Source: Tipula vernalis (lineage: Eukaryota > Arthropoda > Insecta > Diptera > Tipulidae). Taken from it: DNA of 64,000 nt. Under the pieces are notes generated by a model. That model was given only the letters and a program-made list of their open reading frames with translations, did not search any database and was not told where the DNA came from. The DNA lies in the NCBI GenBank assembly GCA_958295665.1, contig OY282558.1, positions 142,518,577 through 142,582,576 on the forward strand, read 5' to 3'. This document shows, piece by piece, positions 33,831-46,279 of the stretch (its first letter is position 1; the number at the start of each line of letters is the position of its first letter). Made by a program: the position numbers and the translations under genes.

Positions 33831-36332
33831 GTGAAGTTGGCCCAAAATTCATCCCAAAAAAACGCAGCGGTAACACTAAAATAAAAATGTTCTTCATATT
33901 TAAGTATCAGCCCAAAAAAAGGTATATCGTGATACAATTTAATATGTCAGCACAAGAAAAAAAATTATTCATACTTTGGTGTCAGTTCAAAAAAATAAAT
34001 TACTATCACGATAGCAAAATTTATCAAGACAGACTCTCAGCCAAAAATCAAACTAACCGGTAATAAAAAAAAGAAAAAGAAAAACATTGCAAAAGTGCTG
34101 TGATTTTCATAGTAAAGCATTGCAATAAATCATCATGGTCAATATGGCTGCAAGCGTCGTGGGTCATATTCACAAAGTATTCGCTAATCAACTGAGTATT
34201 CTCCCAAGTTCTGTATTTTTGGCACCAATCTACTATGGACCTTTTTCAGAATTTTACCTTGTGAGTCTTACTTAATTACATAACAGACAAGACGTTAATT
34301 GAATAACAATTGACAGGTCTAATAAAAAATCATCGGGAGATTGGTACCAACAATACAAAAATCAAATTAAATACGACTCATACGGTTTTGCGGTCATATT
34401 TGACCATGCTATCTCCATCAAAAAATTCTGAAAATGTTCCAGAGTACTCACGACAGATAGGCCTAATAAAAAGTCATCGAGAGATTAGTGCCAACAATAA
34501 TGTACTTGGGAGAATACTCAGTTGAATTGCAAAAATCAAATTAAATACGGCTCACAAGGATTTCCGGCCGTATTTGACCCTGCTATCCCCATCATAAAAT
34601 TCTGAAAAAGTTCCAGAGTACTCACAATTGATAGACCTAATAAAAAATCATCGGCAGATTGGTGCCAACAATACAGTACTTGCGAAAATAGTTGAATTGC
34701 AAAAATAAAATTAAATACGACTCAATCACAAGGCTTTCCGGCCATATTTGACCAAGCTATCCCCATAACGAAATTCTGAAAAAGTTCCAGAGTACTCACA
34801 ATTGATAGGCCTAATAAAAATTCATCGGGAGACTGGTGCTAACAATACAGTATTTGAGAAAATATTCAAATTTTGTTTGCAGAAGTTGAATTGCAAAATT
34901 TAAATCAAATACGACTCACAAGGTTTTCCAGCCATAGTTGACCATGCTATCCCCATCACAAAATTCTCAAAAAGTTCCGGAGTACTCACAATTGATAGGT
35001 CTAATAAAAATTCTTTGGGAGATTGGGGCCAACAGTATAGTACTTGAGAAAATACTCAGTTGAATTGCCAAATTTAAATTAAATACGACTCACAAGGTTT
35101 TCCAGCCATAGCTGACCATGCTATCCCCATAACGAAAATCTCAAAAAGATCCAGAGTACTCACAATTGATAGGCCTAATAAAAATTCATCGGGAGATTGG
35201 TGCCAACAATACAGTACTTGAGAAAATATTCAAATTTTGTTTGCAGAAGTTGAATTGCAAAATTTAAATTAAGTAAGACTCACAAGGTTTTCCGGCCATA
35301 GTTGACAATGCTAGCCCCATCACAAAATTCTCAAAAAGTTCCAGAGTTCTCACAATTGAGAGGTCTAATAAAAATTCATCGGGAGATTGGTGCCAACAAT
35401 ACAGTACTTGAGAAAATACTCAGTTGAATTGCAAAATTTAAATTAAATACGACTCACAAGGTTTTCCGGCCATAGTTGACCATGCTATCCACATCACAAA
35501 ATTCTCAAAACGTTCCAGAGTACTTTGAGATTGGTTCCAACAATACAGTACTTGAGAAAATATTCAATTAAGGGCGTTTTCCGGCCATAGTTGACCATGC
35601 TATCCCCATCATAAAATTCTGAAAAACTTCCAGGGTACTCACAATTGATAGTCCTAATAAAAAATCATCGGGAGATTGGTGCTAATAATACAGTACTTGA
35701 GAAAATACTCAGTTGAATTGCAAAATTTAAATTAAATACGACTCACAAGGTTTTTCGGCCATAGTTGACCATCACAAAATTCTCAAAAAGTTCCAGAGAA
35801 CTCATAATTGAAAGGCCTAGTAAAAAATCATCGGGAGATAGGTGCCAACAATACAGTACTTTAGATAATACTCAGTTGAATTGCAAAAATTTACAAAATT
35901 CTCTTTAGTTATTCTAATATGTTTCTTTGCCCATGATAGTTTTATTTTTGGGCTGAGAGTCTATTGTGATAAATTTTGCTATCATGATGGAAATTTTTTT
36001 GGGTTGACATTATAAATTGTTTTATCATTATTTGCTTTTTTCAATATAAATTCAAATAGGAAGCGGTGAAATAAAATAACTTGAGATGGATTTTATTGTG
36101 CCATAATATGGAGCATTCTGTAAAATATTTTTGCCTAGTCATAGTTTTCATAGTCATCGTTTTTCAACTCAACAAATAGTTGAGAAAGAAATTTATTATA
36201 GAAATCTATCGTGACATTACATGGTCTATTATTTTTTCTCATGATAGTTTTCATATTATCATAAGATTTGAAGTGGTGTTGCCAACGTTAACTATCATCA
36301 TTTTTTGCAATAGAATTTTGGGCCAACTTCAC
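33831..36332. mobile_element. TIR element with an internal tandem-repeat core
   Basis: Begins GTGAAGTTGGCCCAAAATTC (33831) and ends with the exact reverse complement (36313-36332). Further inside, CAAAATTTATC..AGACTCTCAGCC (34015-34045) pairs with the complement at about 35945-35985. The arms are otherwise diverged and of different length. The core is a tandem array (34300-35890), preceded by one inverted partial unit (34187-34260). No transposase. The open frame at 33746-34063 lies within the left arm and looks like chance. No target duplication was recognised. Confidence 0.7.
34300..35890. repeat. Tandem array of about nine units of about 175 bp
   Basis: Each unit holds GGCCTAATAAAAAATCATCG, GGGAGATTGGTGCCAACAAT, ACAGTACTTGAGAAAATACT, ACTCACAAGGTTTTCCGGCC, ATAGTTGACCATGCTATCCC and GTTCCAGAGTACTCACAATT. 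The CTAATAAAAA motif recurs near 34319, 34464, 34639, 34812, 35001, 35176, 35366 and 35654 and as CTAGTAAAAA near 35817. Spacing is 145-190 bp, apart from one interval of about 290 bp that contains a partial unit. Units with a TTTGTTTGCAGAAGTTGAAT insert (34875, 35240) form a variant class. Confidence 0.9.
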
Positions 36333-36681
36333 AAAGGTCAAGAATTTATACAGTTTGTAAATACATTTGTATATAGCCAGTCCGATCATAGTTCCAATAA
36401 CTGAGTGAACTGATACATTTGTTAACTTTTGCGATCGAGCCTTGATTTCAGTAACACTGAATTAGATTCGTCACTAGGGTTCAGCTAAAACACAAATTAC
36501 AAATTACTACTATCAACCACAATGTACTACACCGAAGCATCGCAAAAATTCGAATCTCGTAGAGAAAGAAGAAGAATTGCTTGAATCACAGGTTCTCACG
36601 GACGAAATAAAACAATTATGGGCAAGAGATTCAGTGGAAATCGCGCATACGACTTTTCTGAATTTCTTAACATTTTTAACC
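36333..36681. other. No gene recognised
   Basis: A frame of about 40 residues near 36555-36665 is open (it contains LTDEIKQLWARDSVEIA) and could be the protease-RT linker of a BEL/Pao element, but this is a guess. It ends at the foldback element. Confidence 0.25.
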
Positions 36682-37749
36682 CTGTTAAAGTTAGCCGAAA
36701 GTAAAAGTCGATAATGCAGATTATGTTATTTATATTCCAGCCGAAAATAAACAATTTGGTGGTTGACAGCTAAAAGTAAATAGGACACATGGATTACAAT
36801 AAAAAAAATTTCTAATTAGACTTATGTGGAAAACTTTGCTAGTCGTGGAAAATATCGGAAAATCAGAAGGATTCACAAAATTGTAATAACATCAGTCTGT
36901 AGAGTGTACATCTGAAGTTGAATGGTTTTTATGTGATTTGTCAATAGCTATCGCAGGAACAAAATTCAGTTCAAGTTTCACGTGGGAAATCTCGGAAAAT
37001 TCGATTTTCCAAAAATCATTAGAAAATTTGTATAAAATCAGCCTCTAGAGTGTTATGTCTGGTGATGGATTGCATAGATGTGATTTGTCAATAGCTATCG
37101 CAGGAAAAAAATTCAGTTCAAGTTTCCCGTGAGAAATCTCGGAAAATTTTAAAAAGTTTCCAGCCGAAAGAAAGAAATGGATGAATAAAATCAGCAGTGA
37201 GTTGCATTGATCTAACTTGTCAATAGCTACTGCAGGAAAAAAATTCATCTCAATTTTCCTGTGGGAAATCGATAGCTATTGATAAGTCACATCAATGTAA
37301 TCCATCTCCAGACGTAACACTCTAGATGCTTATTTTATACAATTTTCCTAATGATTTTTGTGAAACCTAAACTAATTTTTTTTCCTGCGATAGCTATTGA
37401 CAAATCACATCAATGCAACCCATGTCCAGACATTAAACTCTAGAGACTGATGTTATACAAATTTTATATTGATGTTTGGAAAATCGAATTTTCCGAGATT
37501 TCCCACGACCAGTTTAAACATAGTTTTCCACGTAAGACTATTTACAAAAAATTAAATCCATGTATCCTATTTACTTTCGGCTGATAACTATGATTATATG
37601 TACTTATTTGTTTAAAACATAATCTGCATTATCGACATTGTACTTTCTGCTGGGAATAAATACACCATCTGCTTTATCATTTTTTTACTTTGGGACTGGA
37701 CTAACACAATCTACATTATCGATTTATCACTTTCGGCTAACTTTAACAG
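36682..37749. mobile_element. Foldback element
   Basis: Starts CTGTTAAAGTTAGCCGAAAG and ends CTTTCGGCTAACTTTAACAG, exact inverted termini of at least 20 bp. Inside are direct copies of a unit of about 140 bp (TTGTCAATAGCTATCGCAGG, TTCAGTTCAAGTTTCCCGTG, ATTAGAAAATTTGTATAAAA) at about 36940-37250 and inverted copies at about 37255-37510, so the element folds around about 37255. Subterminal GATAATGCAGATTATGTT is also mirrored near 37620-37640. No coding sequence. The related broken copy at 22625-23410 confirms it is dispersed. Confidence 0.8.
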
Positions 37750-37789
37750 TATACATTTTTAAATATTTAAGATAAATCGTTTTAGATAG

Positions 37790-38570
37790 ATCATCTCTGA
37801 AGTTTATATGTGTATCATGCAAAGGCGATCATTTATTATGCAGGTGTCCATCGTTCCGTAATAACACGTTAGAGGCCCGACTTGCGTTGATGAACGAGCA
37901 AGGTTTGTATCATAATTGTTTGAGAAAAGGCCACTACGCATGCTTAATTTGCCACAAAAGACACCATTCTCCGATACACCCAAAGAGCAACACAAAATCA
38001 CGTACCAAACTCAAATCTTCAATCGACCTACAATCAACAAATCTTACCACATTAGCCATTAACACAGGGTCAACATTTAATATTAACGAATCACCAACCG
38101 TCCACCTCATTTCCGTTGGCGGTTGCGACGAGTCATTAATCACGTTATGAACTAACGGTTTCAGCACAAAATTATATATCACTAAGTAATAACTCTTACA
38201 TAACACAATCATCCAATTATATCCTATTAACCGATCCACTGCTCTGGTCAATGTAAAAGCACGAACTGGTGAGTTGGTACAAGCAAGAATTCTTCTCGAT
38301 TTAGGTTCTCAATGCGCTTTTGTGACCGAATCATTGGTAAAACGCCTAGGCCTACCATGTAATAAATCTAACATTCAGATTATCGGCCTAACATGTTCAT
38401 CTGTCGGATACCAAAGGAAGAACAACATTAATTGTCCAATCACGCTATTGTCTAGGTTACCTGACAATACATCATCACACAACCAATTGAAAGAAATTGA
38501 CCTAACGGATTCGACGTTTAATCAAGCACGCCCTGTTGATATGTTAATAGGAACCGAGCATTTTCCTTGA
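37790..38570 (+). pseudogene. BEL/Pao gag zinc knuckles and protease
   Basis: CVSCKGDHLLCRCPSF (about 37812), then ARLALMNEQGLYHNCLRKGH and CLICHKRHHSPIH (about 37942) are the three knuckles of BEL/Pao gag. VHLISVGG (about 38102) opens the DUF1758 protease, and a TGA at 38148 ends the frame. Another frame resumes with ARTGELVQARILLDLGSQCA (about 38257-38315), where L replaces the residue after the catalytic D (DSG to DLG), and FVTESLVKRLGL. It ends VDMLIGTEHFP at 38567. The front of gag is absent, the foldback element lying just upstream. Confidence 0.75.
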
Positions 38571-40520
38571 CACTTTCACTACCACTACATGAATCACAAT
38601 TTGGAGGGATAATAGGAAGTAGTATGGGAAACACACAATGTTCACATTGCCATTGGAAAACTCATACAACAATGCCAAATATCGTCTGCTGGCAATGGAA
38701 AGAAAATTTAAGAAAAACGAAGAGTTTCACAGGAAATATGTCCAATTTATGCAGGAGTACGGGTTGAATGGTCTCAACTTCCAAACGACGATGATAGCCG
38801 ATATTTTATACCACATCATGTATAAGGACAGTAGTAACACGACTAAGTTACGTGTGGTGATCGACCAATCTTCTACATATTGGATCGAAAATTCAGACTG
38901 ATTTGTTTCAAGCACTACTGTGCTTCCGAAGCCACCAGATCGTCTTCATTGCAGATATAAAGATGATTGCAATTCATCAAAGGTGATCAATATTTACAAA
39001 TTATGAATGGCCACTTATGGAATAAATTGTTCACCTGTTTTAGCAATTCGAACACTGCAACAGATAGTTCTTCATAATGCTATAAATTATCCAAGCGCAT
39101 CACAGACCTTTTTGAAGGATTTCTACATAGAGGACCTGTTATGTGGGGCACGAAGAAGCAGCAGTAAAATTGAAAGATGAAATTATTTTACTACTTGAGC
39201 ATCATGGTTTCCATTTAAATAGCGGTCTAATTCACAAAACCTACTTCAATCAGTTTCAAAAAATGAATCTGAGGAAGATCACACCGCCACTAATCTCGGA
39301 ATAAAATGAGACGCTATCACGGACACGTTTTCATTCTAAACAAAACTAGCAGAAATCAATGAATGAATGAAAGGTGAACTACTGTCGGAAATATCTAAGA
39401 TCCACGATCCATTTGGATGGCTTGCATCAACAGTCGTATTGTTTAAAATTATGATGCAAAAATTATGGGTTCTACAACTACATTGGGACGCTCCAGTTTC
39501 GTTAGTGTTAAATGATGAGTTCCAAAACGTATATATTGGGGCTTACGTATTTAAATACTATCAACATTCAACGCTGCTATCATAAATTTCAAAAATCATA
39601 ATTGAAAAATATCCAGATTCATGTCTCGGAGAAGGCCTACGGTGCTGTTTTATATCTACGTGCTAACAAGTAAAGTTGTGCCCCTTCCGACATTACATTG
39701 TTAGCAGACATACACAGGCACTGGAAAACCTTTATTGCGAAATCCACTTCACATGTTTTCGATATGCACTACGTGTCTATAGGAAGCAGAATCCAGCGGA
39801 TCTGATAAAAAGAGGTGGCACATCCTGAACGAATGCATCAAGCGAAATTGTGGTGGAAGGAACCAATGTACCTCGAACAATCTAGTTCTAACTGGCCATG
39901 ACTCCACTTCAATGGAAACCATTAAATAAGGCAATACAAGAATCAAAGACTAATGCACTACATTGTTCCAGTACATCGTCACAACTACTTGGTGCTATTC
40001 AATCCTAACAATTCAGTAGTGAAATAGAATCGGATCGAAATCAAGATTGAAAGCATTAAAAGGAATCAAATTTTAAATATTCTTCATAACATCCAATTAC
40101 CTTACCGTGTGGACATCCCTTGAAATACTTGATCATTAAGGAAATGCATCATTAGCTGTTACATGGTGGATTATCGATCGTTTTGAACACGATTCGTTTA
40201 AAATATTGGATGATTGATGCCCAGAAAAGTGTCAAAAGCGGTATCAAAAATTACATCACTTGTGTAAGATTTCGGGCTGTGACAGCCTATCCGAAAATGG
40301 TGATTTTCCAGCTGAACGAGTTACACAACAACGGCCATTTCTGAACATCGGTTTGTGCATCAGTTGTTTCGGTTTTCATAAAAGAAGGTGAAAGAAGTGC
40401 ATTTAGAAGTGGTCAGCAGCATGGATACTGATTCATTCGTTGCTGTCTTACGTCGATTTATCGCTAGGCGAGGGCTGCCAGCGCTAATTTGCTGTCACAA
40501 TAGGTCAAATAAAGATACTA
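38567..40520 (+). pseudogene. BEL/Pao reverse transcriptase to integrase, heavily decayed
   Basis: RT start: FTLPLENSYNNAKYRLLAME, NEEFHRKYVQFMQEYG and DSSNTTKLRVVIDQSS (38641-38875). Later, SPVLAIRTLQQIVLHNA (about 39033) and FYIEDLLCGA (about 39120, YVDD box with E for D), GELLSEISKIHDPFGWLAS (39372-39430), and LVLNDEFQ. A RNase H-like trace is SEKAYGAVLYLRA at about 39622. The integrase end FVAVLRRFIARRGLPALI (about 40432-40486) should be followed by a DNG motif, which is lost. Many stops and deletions. Confidence 0.7.
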
Positions 40521-40739
40521 GATAAACAATTATTACAACCACAAAATTCTAAAGATATTAATAATTTCTACCCAAAGAGGTAAATTAAATCCCGATTTAA
40601 TCCTCCCAGCGGATCATATTTTTGAGGTTTATGGAGCAACCGGGAAATCGGTAAAGTTTCATTTGAAGAGGGTGATGAATAATTCAAATTTTACATTCTA
40701 AGAACTTCAAACGGTAACACAACAAATGGAGAGAATTAA

Positions 40740-42230
40740 GTAGTCAAACCTCGAAATATAACACCAGAATAACAAATAGAGAAAATTTAACAATAAACCC
40801 AGGAAATTGCAGATGGGCAAAAAAGAATGAACGAGAAATTTATCGAGTTATCCACTTCGCTACGTCACGAAGTACAAAAATTGCAAGCGGAATTACAAAC
40901 GGAGATTCAGCAGGTTGAACAAAAATTAGAATCGAAGTTCCAACAAGTTGAAGAAAAATTTCAACGTCTCGAGAAGTAGCTAGTTGATGTGAAGTTGAAC
41001 AACGACGAAGGTGGTTCAGACCGTTTAATTCATCAAGTTAAAGCCACCAACATTCGACAATACAAAACCTTTCGGAATTTTCAAATTTCAATTTTAAGTG
41101 GCAGCGAATCAAAATTATTGGAACGTTGAACATCTTTTATTGCAGCACTAATAGTGGCCCTTAAAGGCGAAGCAGCAGAGGCGTATCAGTGACCACAACC
41201 AAAATGGAGGAGAATCGCTACAGGAATTTTCATCAGCTATCGAATGACTAATCTAAGATATACAAGTACATCGGTCAATTACATGGCAAATTGACGCATT
41301 CATTCACGGTATTCAAGATCCAGAGACACGCTGGGCGCTAATGTTGTCACCTAAAGCGACCTTAGTAGAAACCGTTTTTTTTTTGCGTTAACGATCAAAG
41401 TAGTGCAGACTATCGCCAGACCGTCATTATTTAGGCGCCCAATCAATTTGGACAAAAACGGGTACATCGGGCAGACGGTACCAAAATTAGGAGGCAGGTG
41501 AAGTATTGGAAATGTTACAAGTTGGGTAACATCTCAAGGTACTGTCGAAACTTATAACAAGGAGGAAGAAGATGGCGGCCACCTTTTATGCAGGCGAGCG
41601 TCGAACGGTCGGGACAAAGGTCTAGAGGTAGCGAGTTCAGGTGTTGAGAGCAAGCATCGAATGAATGAATGGCAGCAATGGGAAAAATGGAAAGATTAGA
41701 AGTCAGTGTGAAGGAGCTGGTTTCGCCGTCTGGTTACCCCATCACTAACATCGCTGTCACGAGTGTAGCACGAGGGTAGCAGCATAACAATTATGGGCGA
41801 TGTTGATGGGAAGTGTGCAGCTGGCAGATGGGTTAAAATTAAGAATGGCAAATGGAAAAAGTGCAATGATAAAAGGAATAATGGTCGTGAGCATAATTAT
41901 CGGGAAAGCCCTTTTCCAACACGAAGTTCTAGCCGCCGATATTGTGGAAGAACAGTTAGCCATCGAAATGAGTTACCACCAAAGTTGCAGAGCGCACCAA
42001 TGAAATTCAGGTAAAACGGATACTGGATAAGAAATGCGGATTGTGCGAAGAGAAGTACGATTATCGGTCGACTGGATGCGGGGCTCGTTATGTCAAACAC
42101 CAATGGCGGAAGATTTGCGGAAGAACCGCGTTCGACAATGGAAGAAGGATTCTTTGTCGAAACTTCAGTCTACATGGACAGAACTCTATAGGACACGAAA
42201 AACGATAACTAGGTAAACGCATGATAAAAC
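40740..42230 (+). pseudogene. Ty3/Gypsy gag and protease, decayed
   Basis: From about 40830 a coiled coil reads MNEKFIELSTSLRHEVQKLQ and continues in glutamine/glutamate-rich heptads to a TAG near 40979. KPPTFDNTKPFGIFKFQFE (about 41042-41098, frame change inside) is the classic gag start, and LIVALKGEAAEAYQ follows near 41150. A degraded zinc knuckle CYKLGNISRYC lies at about 41515. The protease end is seen at 41803-41990 (LADGLKLRMANG, SIIIGKALFQHEVLAADIVE). A further stretch with CGLCEEKYDYRSTGCGARYV (about 42035) was not recognised. Several frameshifts and stops. Confidence 0.6.
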
Positions 42231-42480
42231 TGTGCTAAATAATTTTGGTTTGAGTATATAAAAAGCGAACGAGATCGAATTGGAATTATTTGTATTTGGA
42301 ACGCTGTAAGATTAATAATTTTTGGTGAGAGTTTGAAGACTTAAAAGGAATTAAAAAGTGATTTATAAAATGAATTAGTGTGATAAAAAAATTATTAGTG
42401 AAAATACTGATTGTTAAAATAAAATTAAATACACTGTGTGTGAAGTTTAACCGGTAAAATGAGCACCCGCAAAGACATTA
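42231..42480 (+). promoter_or_regulatory. Possible LTR promoter or leader
   Basis: GAGTATATAAAAAGCGAACG (42252-42271) is a good TATA box with a G/C-rich flank in AT-rich DNA, and TGGAATTATTTGTATTTGGA lies about 25-30 bp downstream. It follows Gypsy gag/protease remains and precedes nothing coding. An LTR or a host promoter are both possible. Confidence 0.3.
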
Positions 42481-43838
42481 AGATAACGTGAATATCTGAT
42501 AACTGATGTGACTTAGTAGTTGTGTTTCACTTCTGAATTTAATTCAGCTAGTTGAGCCATAGCTCCACTTGATTTAGTTACACTGCCAGTTTTACAATTG
42601 AAGCTCTGTGGAAAGAGTGACGCGCGAGGAGTCGGTCAGACCAGATTTTTTTTTTTAATGGACTAACAAATTTAGAATACCATTAATTACTAAAAGTCTC
42701 GGAAGTACTTATGTTATCGGAGATATATGGGGGAAATAAGAAAATACAAATAATTCCCCTTGTAATAAATAACCGTAATATAATACTTTATGAATCTGTT
42801 TCGTTAATAAGATTGTATAGTCATCGATCGTAATGTGATACACTTAATCGTGTTCAAAAATATAAATTTCCCTTCCTTATGTTCAAATTGCACGGTGATC
42901 CAATAATTTAATTCGTTAAGTGAATATTTTTGTTAATGAACGGAAAAAAGGAAATGGAATCATATTTAAGCGTCTATAAAAGGAAGATGATGAACAAAAA
43001 ACCATTGTATATTTATGACATTTCATTATTTTAATTTCCATGAATAGCCTTCCGTACACAAAAATTATTTATCGTATTTACCCAAAACACCATCAATATA
43101 CCAAAATCAAGCCCCTCAATTTCTTTTATATTAGAAAACACCAAAAATTGATGAAGCGATAATTGTAAATAATGCTCTCTATTCAACCAAGAAACCAATA
43201 ATGGAACGTACATACACAAACAAAAAAGTGTTTACAGGCCGGTAAATTTTATAAATTTTCAACAAACAATAACATCAACTAAACAAAGTGATTTTAATAT
43301 TTTTATGCGGAGGGGATACTCACTGCCTCCTAATTTTTATTTTGCGTGCGCCTACCCAAGTATTTTTAAATCCAACTATTTTATAATATTCCATAACATA
43401 TCCATAACTTAGTTCTGGGTTAACCTTTGTTTGAGTTACGAATTATTATAAGAAAACGTATGCACCGTGTCGCAATTATTGGGAACTCACAGAACTCACT
43501 ATATAAAAATTGTATACATGTGTGTGTGTAAAAATAATATTGGCGGGAATATTTTTTAATGTGTATGTGTGTAAATGTCAAGCTCGAAATTTGGCGAGTT
43601 AATCAAATTATTCATTAATGAAACAAAATTTATATTTTTGTATTTTTATTTTGGTAACCAAATATATGTAAATATTTTTAATTTGTTATCACAGAATATT
43701 CTAATTGATCATACATTTTTATCGTTTCTTAGAATTATTTAGTGATTCAAAATTTTAATAAAATGTATAAGGCATAAATATTTCAAAATATCACAGGAAA
43801 TTGTGATTGCCATTTAATTCTTAACTCTAGTTATTAAT
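42481..43838. other. No gene seen
   Basis: AT-rich with a GTGACGCGCGAGGAGTCGGT patch near 42618 followed by poly(T), and (TG)n-like stretches near 43520-43575. No coding frame of note. Confidence 0.5.
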
Positions 43839-44201
43839 TTAAAAAAATTCAAAATATAACATATTACAAGTACATATTTCAGCCTTCGTCATTTTTTTGT
43901 TTCGCTTATCTTTTAAATAATAAAAATATTTAGTTGATATTTGTTTAAATTCTGCTTGTGTCGCTTTTGGAAATTTCTCCAAAGTACAATCTAAAATTAT
44001 AATATATTAAAATTGTTAAATATTAATTATTAAATTTGTGTGACAAAATTTACCTCTCAAAATTTTTATAATGTTGAAATGTTTGGCACTTAAATTCCCT
44101 TGCCGTCCATTAAACGTAAACTTCCGGGACAGCTCGTCAGTGAAAATATTTTTCAAGTTCAATCTAATGAACTTTTTTAAGTCGTATCCTTCTTCTTTCA
44201 T
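43839..44201 (-). CDS. Two-exon frame resembling DUF4806 proteins
   Basis: On the minus strand an ATG at 44201-44199 opens MKEEGYDLKKFIRLNLKNIF, then FTDELSRKFTFNGRQG and FNIIKILR, ending at 44054 with a GT donor (GAGAG then GTAAAT). The intron is 43991-44053 (63 bp, pyrimidine-poor, ending TTTTAG). Exon 2 (43839-43990) continues in phase with CTLEKFPKATQAEFKQISTK and a basic stretch KDKRNKKMTKAE to a TAA at 43839-43841. The pattern of a helical start, DELSRKFTFNGRQG and a second helix with ATQAEF fits the DUF4806 domain, common in insect genomes and often repeat-associated. Upstream exons may exist but were not found. The start is uncertain: a poly(T) tract 5' of the ATG could mark an acceptor. 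Confidence 0.5.
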
Positions 44202-46279
44202 TATTATTGATTTTGAAATATTTATTAACACAAAAAAAAAAAAATCAATATTACTAAAGCACTGCACCGATCAACCTATTATAACAAGCCACAAAAACAA
44301 TCTGATAAACTACGTAAGTAAAAAAAAAATTGTTATATAAAATGTATACATATACACACCAATACTATGTTGTATTTTTAATGAATTCGAGTTGTGTGAG
44401 TTTCGGATATTTTGTCAAAATCCAAAGGAAAATACAGTACCTCAATTTTGAGTTCTGTGTTGTTATACTTGGGTAATGATGATTTTACGACTTCTACTTT
44501 ATTGTTTTTATTTTTAATGCCTTAGCAAACCACACATGATATAAATCTGTGACACAATAATATTCGTATACACAACAAATATAATTAGCCAAAATTGAAT
44601 TGTAATTTAGATCCGTTCGATAAAAATGAATTACGAGCTGGAGCGCGGACACAACGCTTTTGATAAATCTCTAATGAATTTAAGATGACTTGGTAAAATT
44701 TACATTATAATGAAAATGATTTATTTGTGGGATTGAAAGCATTTTTTTTGTTGCTCTCCCTTCGTGCCGCTTTGTTTTGATATTCTGTGTTGACGAGTAT
44801 AAATAAGAAGTTTTAACACTTTGCGAAGATAACATTTTGCTCGTGCGTGGGAGGCCAAAACAAATTGTAAATCTCTACTATACTCTAAATTAAACTTCTT
44901 TTTTTACGAAACTCGGAAATTTATGATACGTTATTCCATCGAACATAAATAAAACCTTGCTTTTGTTCAAACAATGAAATTCCCGCGGCATTAAATATTA
45001 AAACAACAATAAAAAAAAACGAATTGTTATCGTCCATCATCCCTATTTATACCTTAACACATACCATGTCATCTCATGCAAACATTAAATTTCAACTTTA
45101 GAATTAAAGGTAAACAAAAAAAAAAAATTTACAAAATCGATAAAAGTTTATCGTTCAAAATTGAATTTAAAATAAGACATAATGTGACTTTCAAAACAAT
45201 GTACGAGATTATGTTTCAGTAGACATCATCGCCATTTTTATTTATAAGGTTTTGATGTCAACAGTTTCTGTTTTTTTTTTTTTGGTCTGAAATTGGATTT
45301 ATGTTATCATATAATTTGATATGGTTACGAATCAATATTGATTTTGATTTGATATGTTTGTTATATGGATATGCTTTTATATAGATGCCGGCAATAAAAA
45401 TTGGACAGTAATGGATTTTCGATCGATTATGTTGAATGGAAATTGAATTTCATGAAATTGATAAATTTTATTAATATTTAATCAATTTTAGCAGATTCAA
45501 ATAATTTGAGCCATTTATGTTTGCCACATTACTCTCCAGCCTATAATCCAAAATTATTGGCGAACATTGATATTATTTCATTATTATTATTGTAATGCTG
45601 TTACAAAAAACAAACATTTTCAACACTTTATGTATATGGAAAGGTTTAACGGCAACAGTTTCAATTCATGAAACAACGATATTATTGTGGAGGCATGTAA
45701 GAAGTAGACTTCTATGTTTCATGTAAGAAATTTGCGCAATTTGTTATCCAAGTTAAGATAACGGAGTCAATAACTAGATGATAGTAGATCATAATAACTT
45801 TGTGTCACAAAATAGTGAAAAGTGAGAAAAAAAATTGGTTGCTCTAAAAACCGTATTATACCCAGTAGATCATAGTATGTTCGCCTTTCATAAATACTGT
45901 AAGTGAATATTATATCATTAGTATGCTGATAGTAAGTATAAACGCTTACGGTTAAACGGGAGAATCTCGAATGACAAGGAATATATATGCTGTCCTAAGT
46001 GTACACTACTTAGAGTGAACTTTAAAAGCTTTGGAGAAAACTCAATACTCGAATCATCTTTAAACAATAGGAGAAATCTACGCCAAATGAGGCTAATAAT
46101 ACTGTCAGTGGATAAAATTAAAAAAAATGAACACAAGTTTATAAAAAATTACTAAATTAAAATGAAAAAACAATTTGAGTCAAGAAACGTTAAGGCAAAT
46201 TACAGGAAATAGAGCAATCAAAAATGATTGAACGAAAACTCCAAAAACTGTAAATTACAACAAAACCAGGGGGGTGGAA
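44202..46279. other. Mostly non-coding, one short unassigned frame
   Basis: AT-rich. At about 45925-46153 the plus strand is open (SKYKRLRLNGRISNDKEYIC followed by CPKC and a basic C-terminus), with two close cysteine pairs, but no family was recognised. Otherwise homopolymer runs and no gene. Confidence 0.4.

Noticed and set aside
33746..34063. Open frame of 105 residues
   Set aside because: It lies across the left arm of a TIR element and has no counterpart in the right arm; lysine-rich because of poly(A).
34300..35890. CRISPR-like array (regular repeats)
   Set aside because: The units are contiguous and about 175 bp long with gradual divergence and no unique spacers; this is a eukaryotic tandem repeat.
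45918..46136. Minus-strand frame of 72 residues
   Set aside because: Shadow of an open plus-strand stretch with more plausible composition; neither matches a known family.
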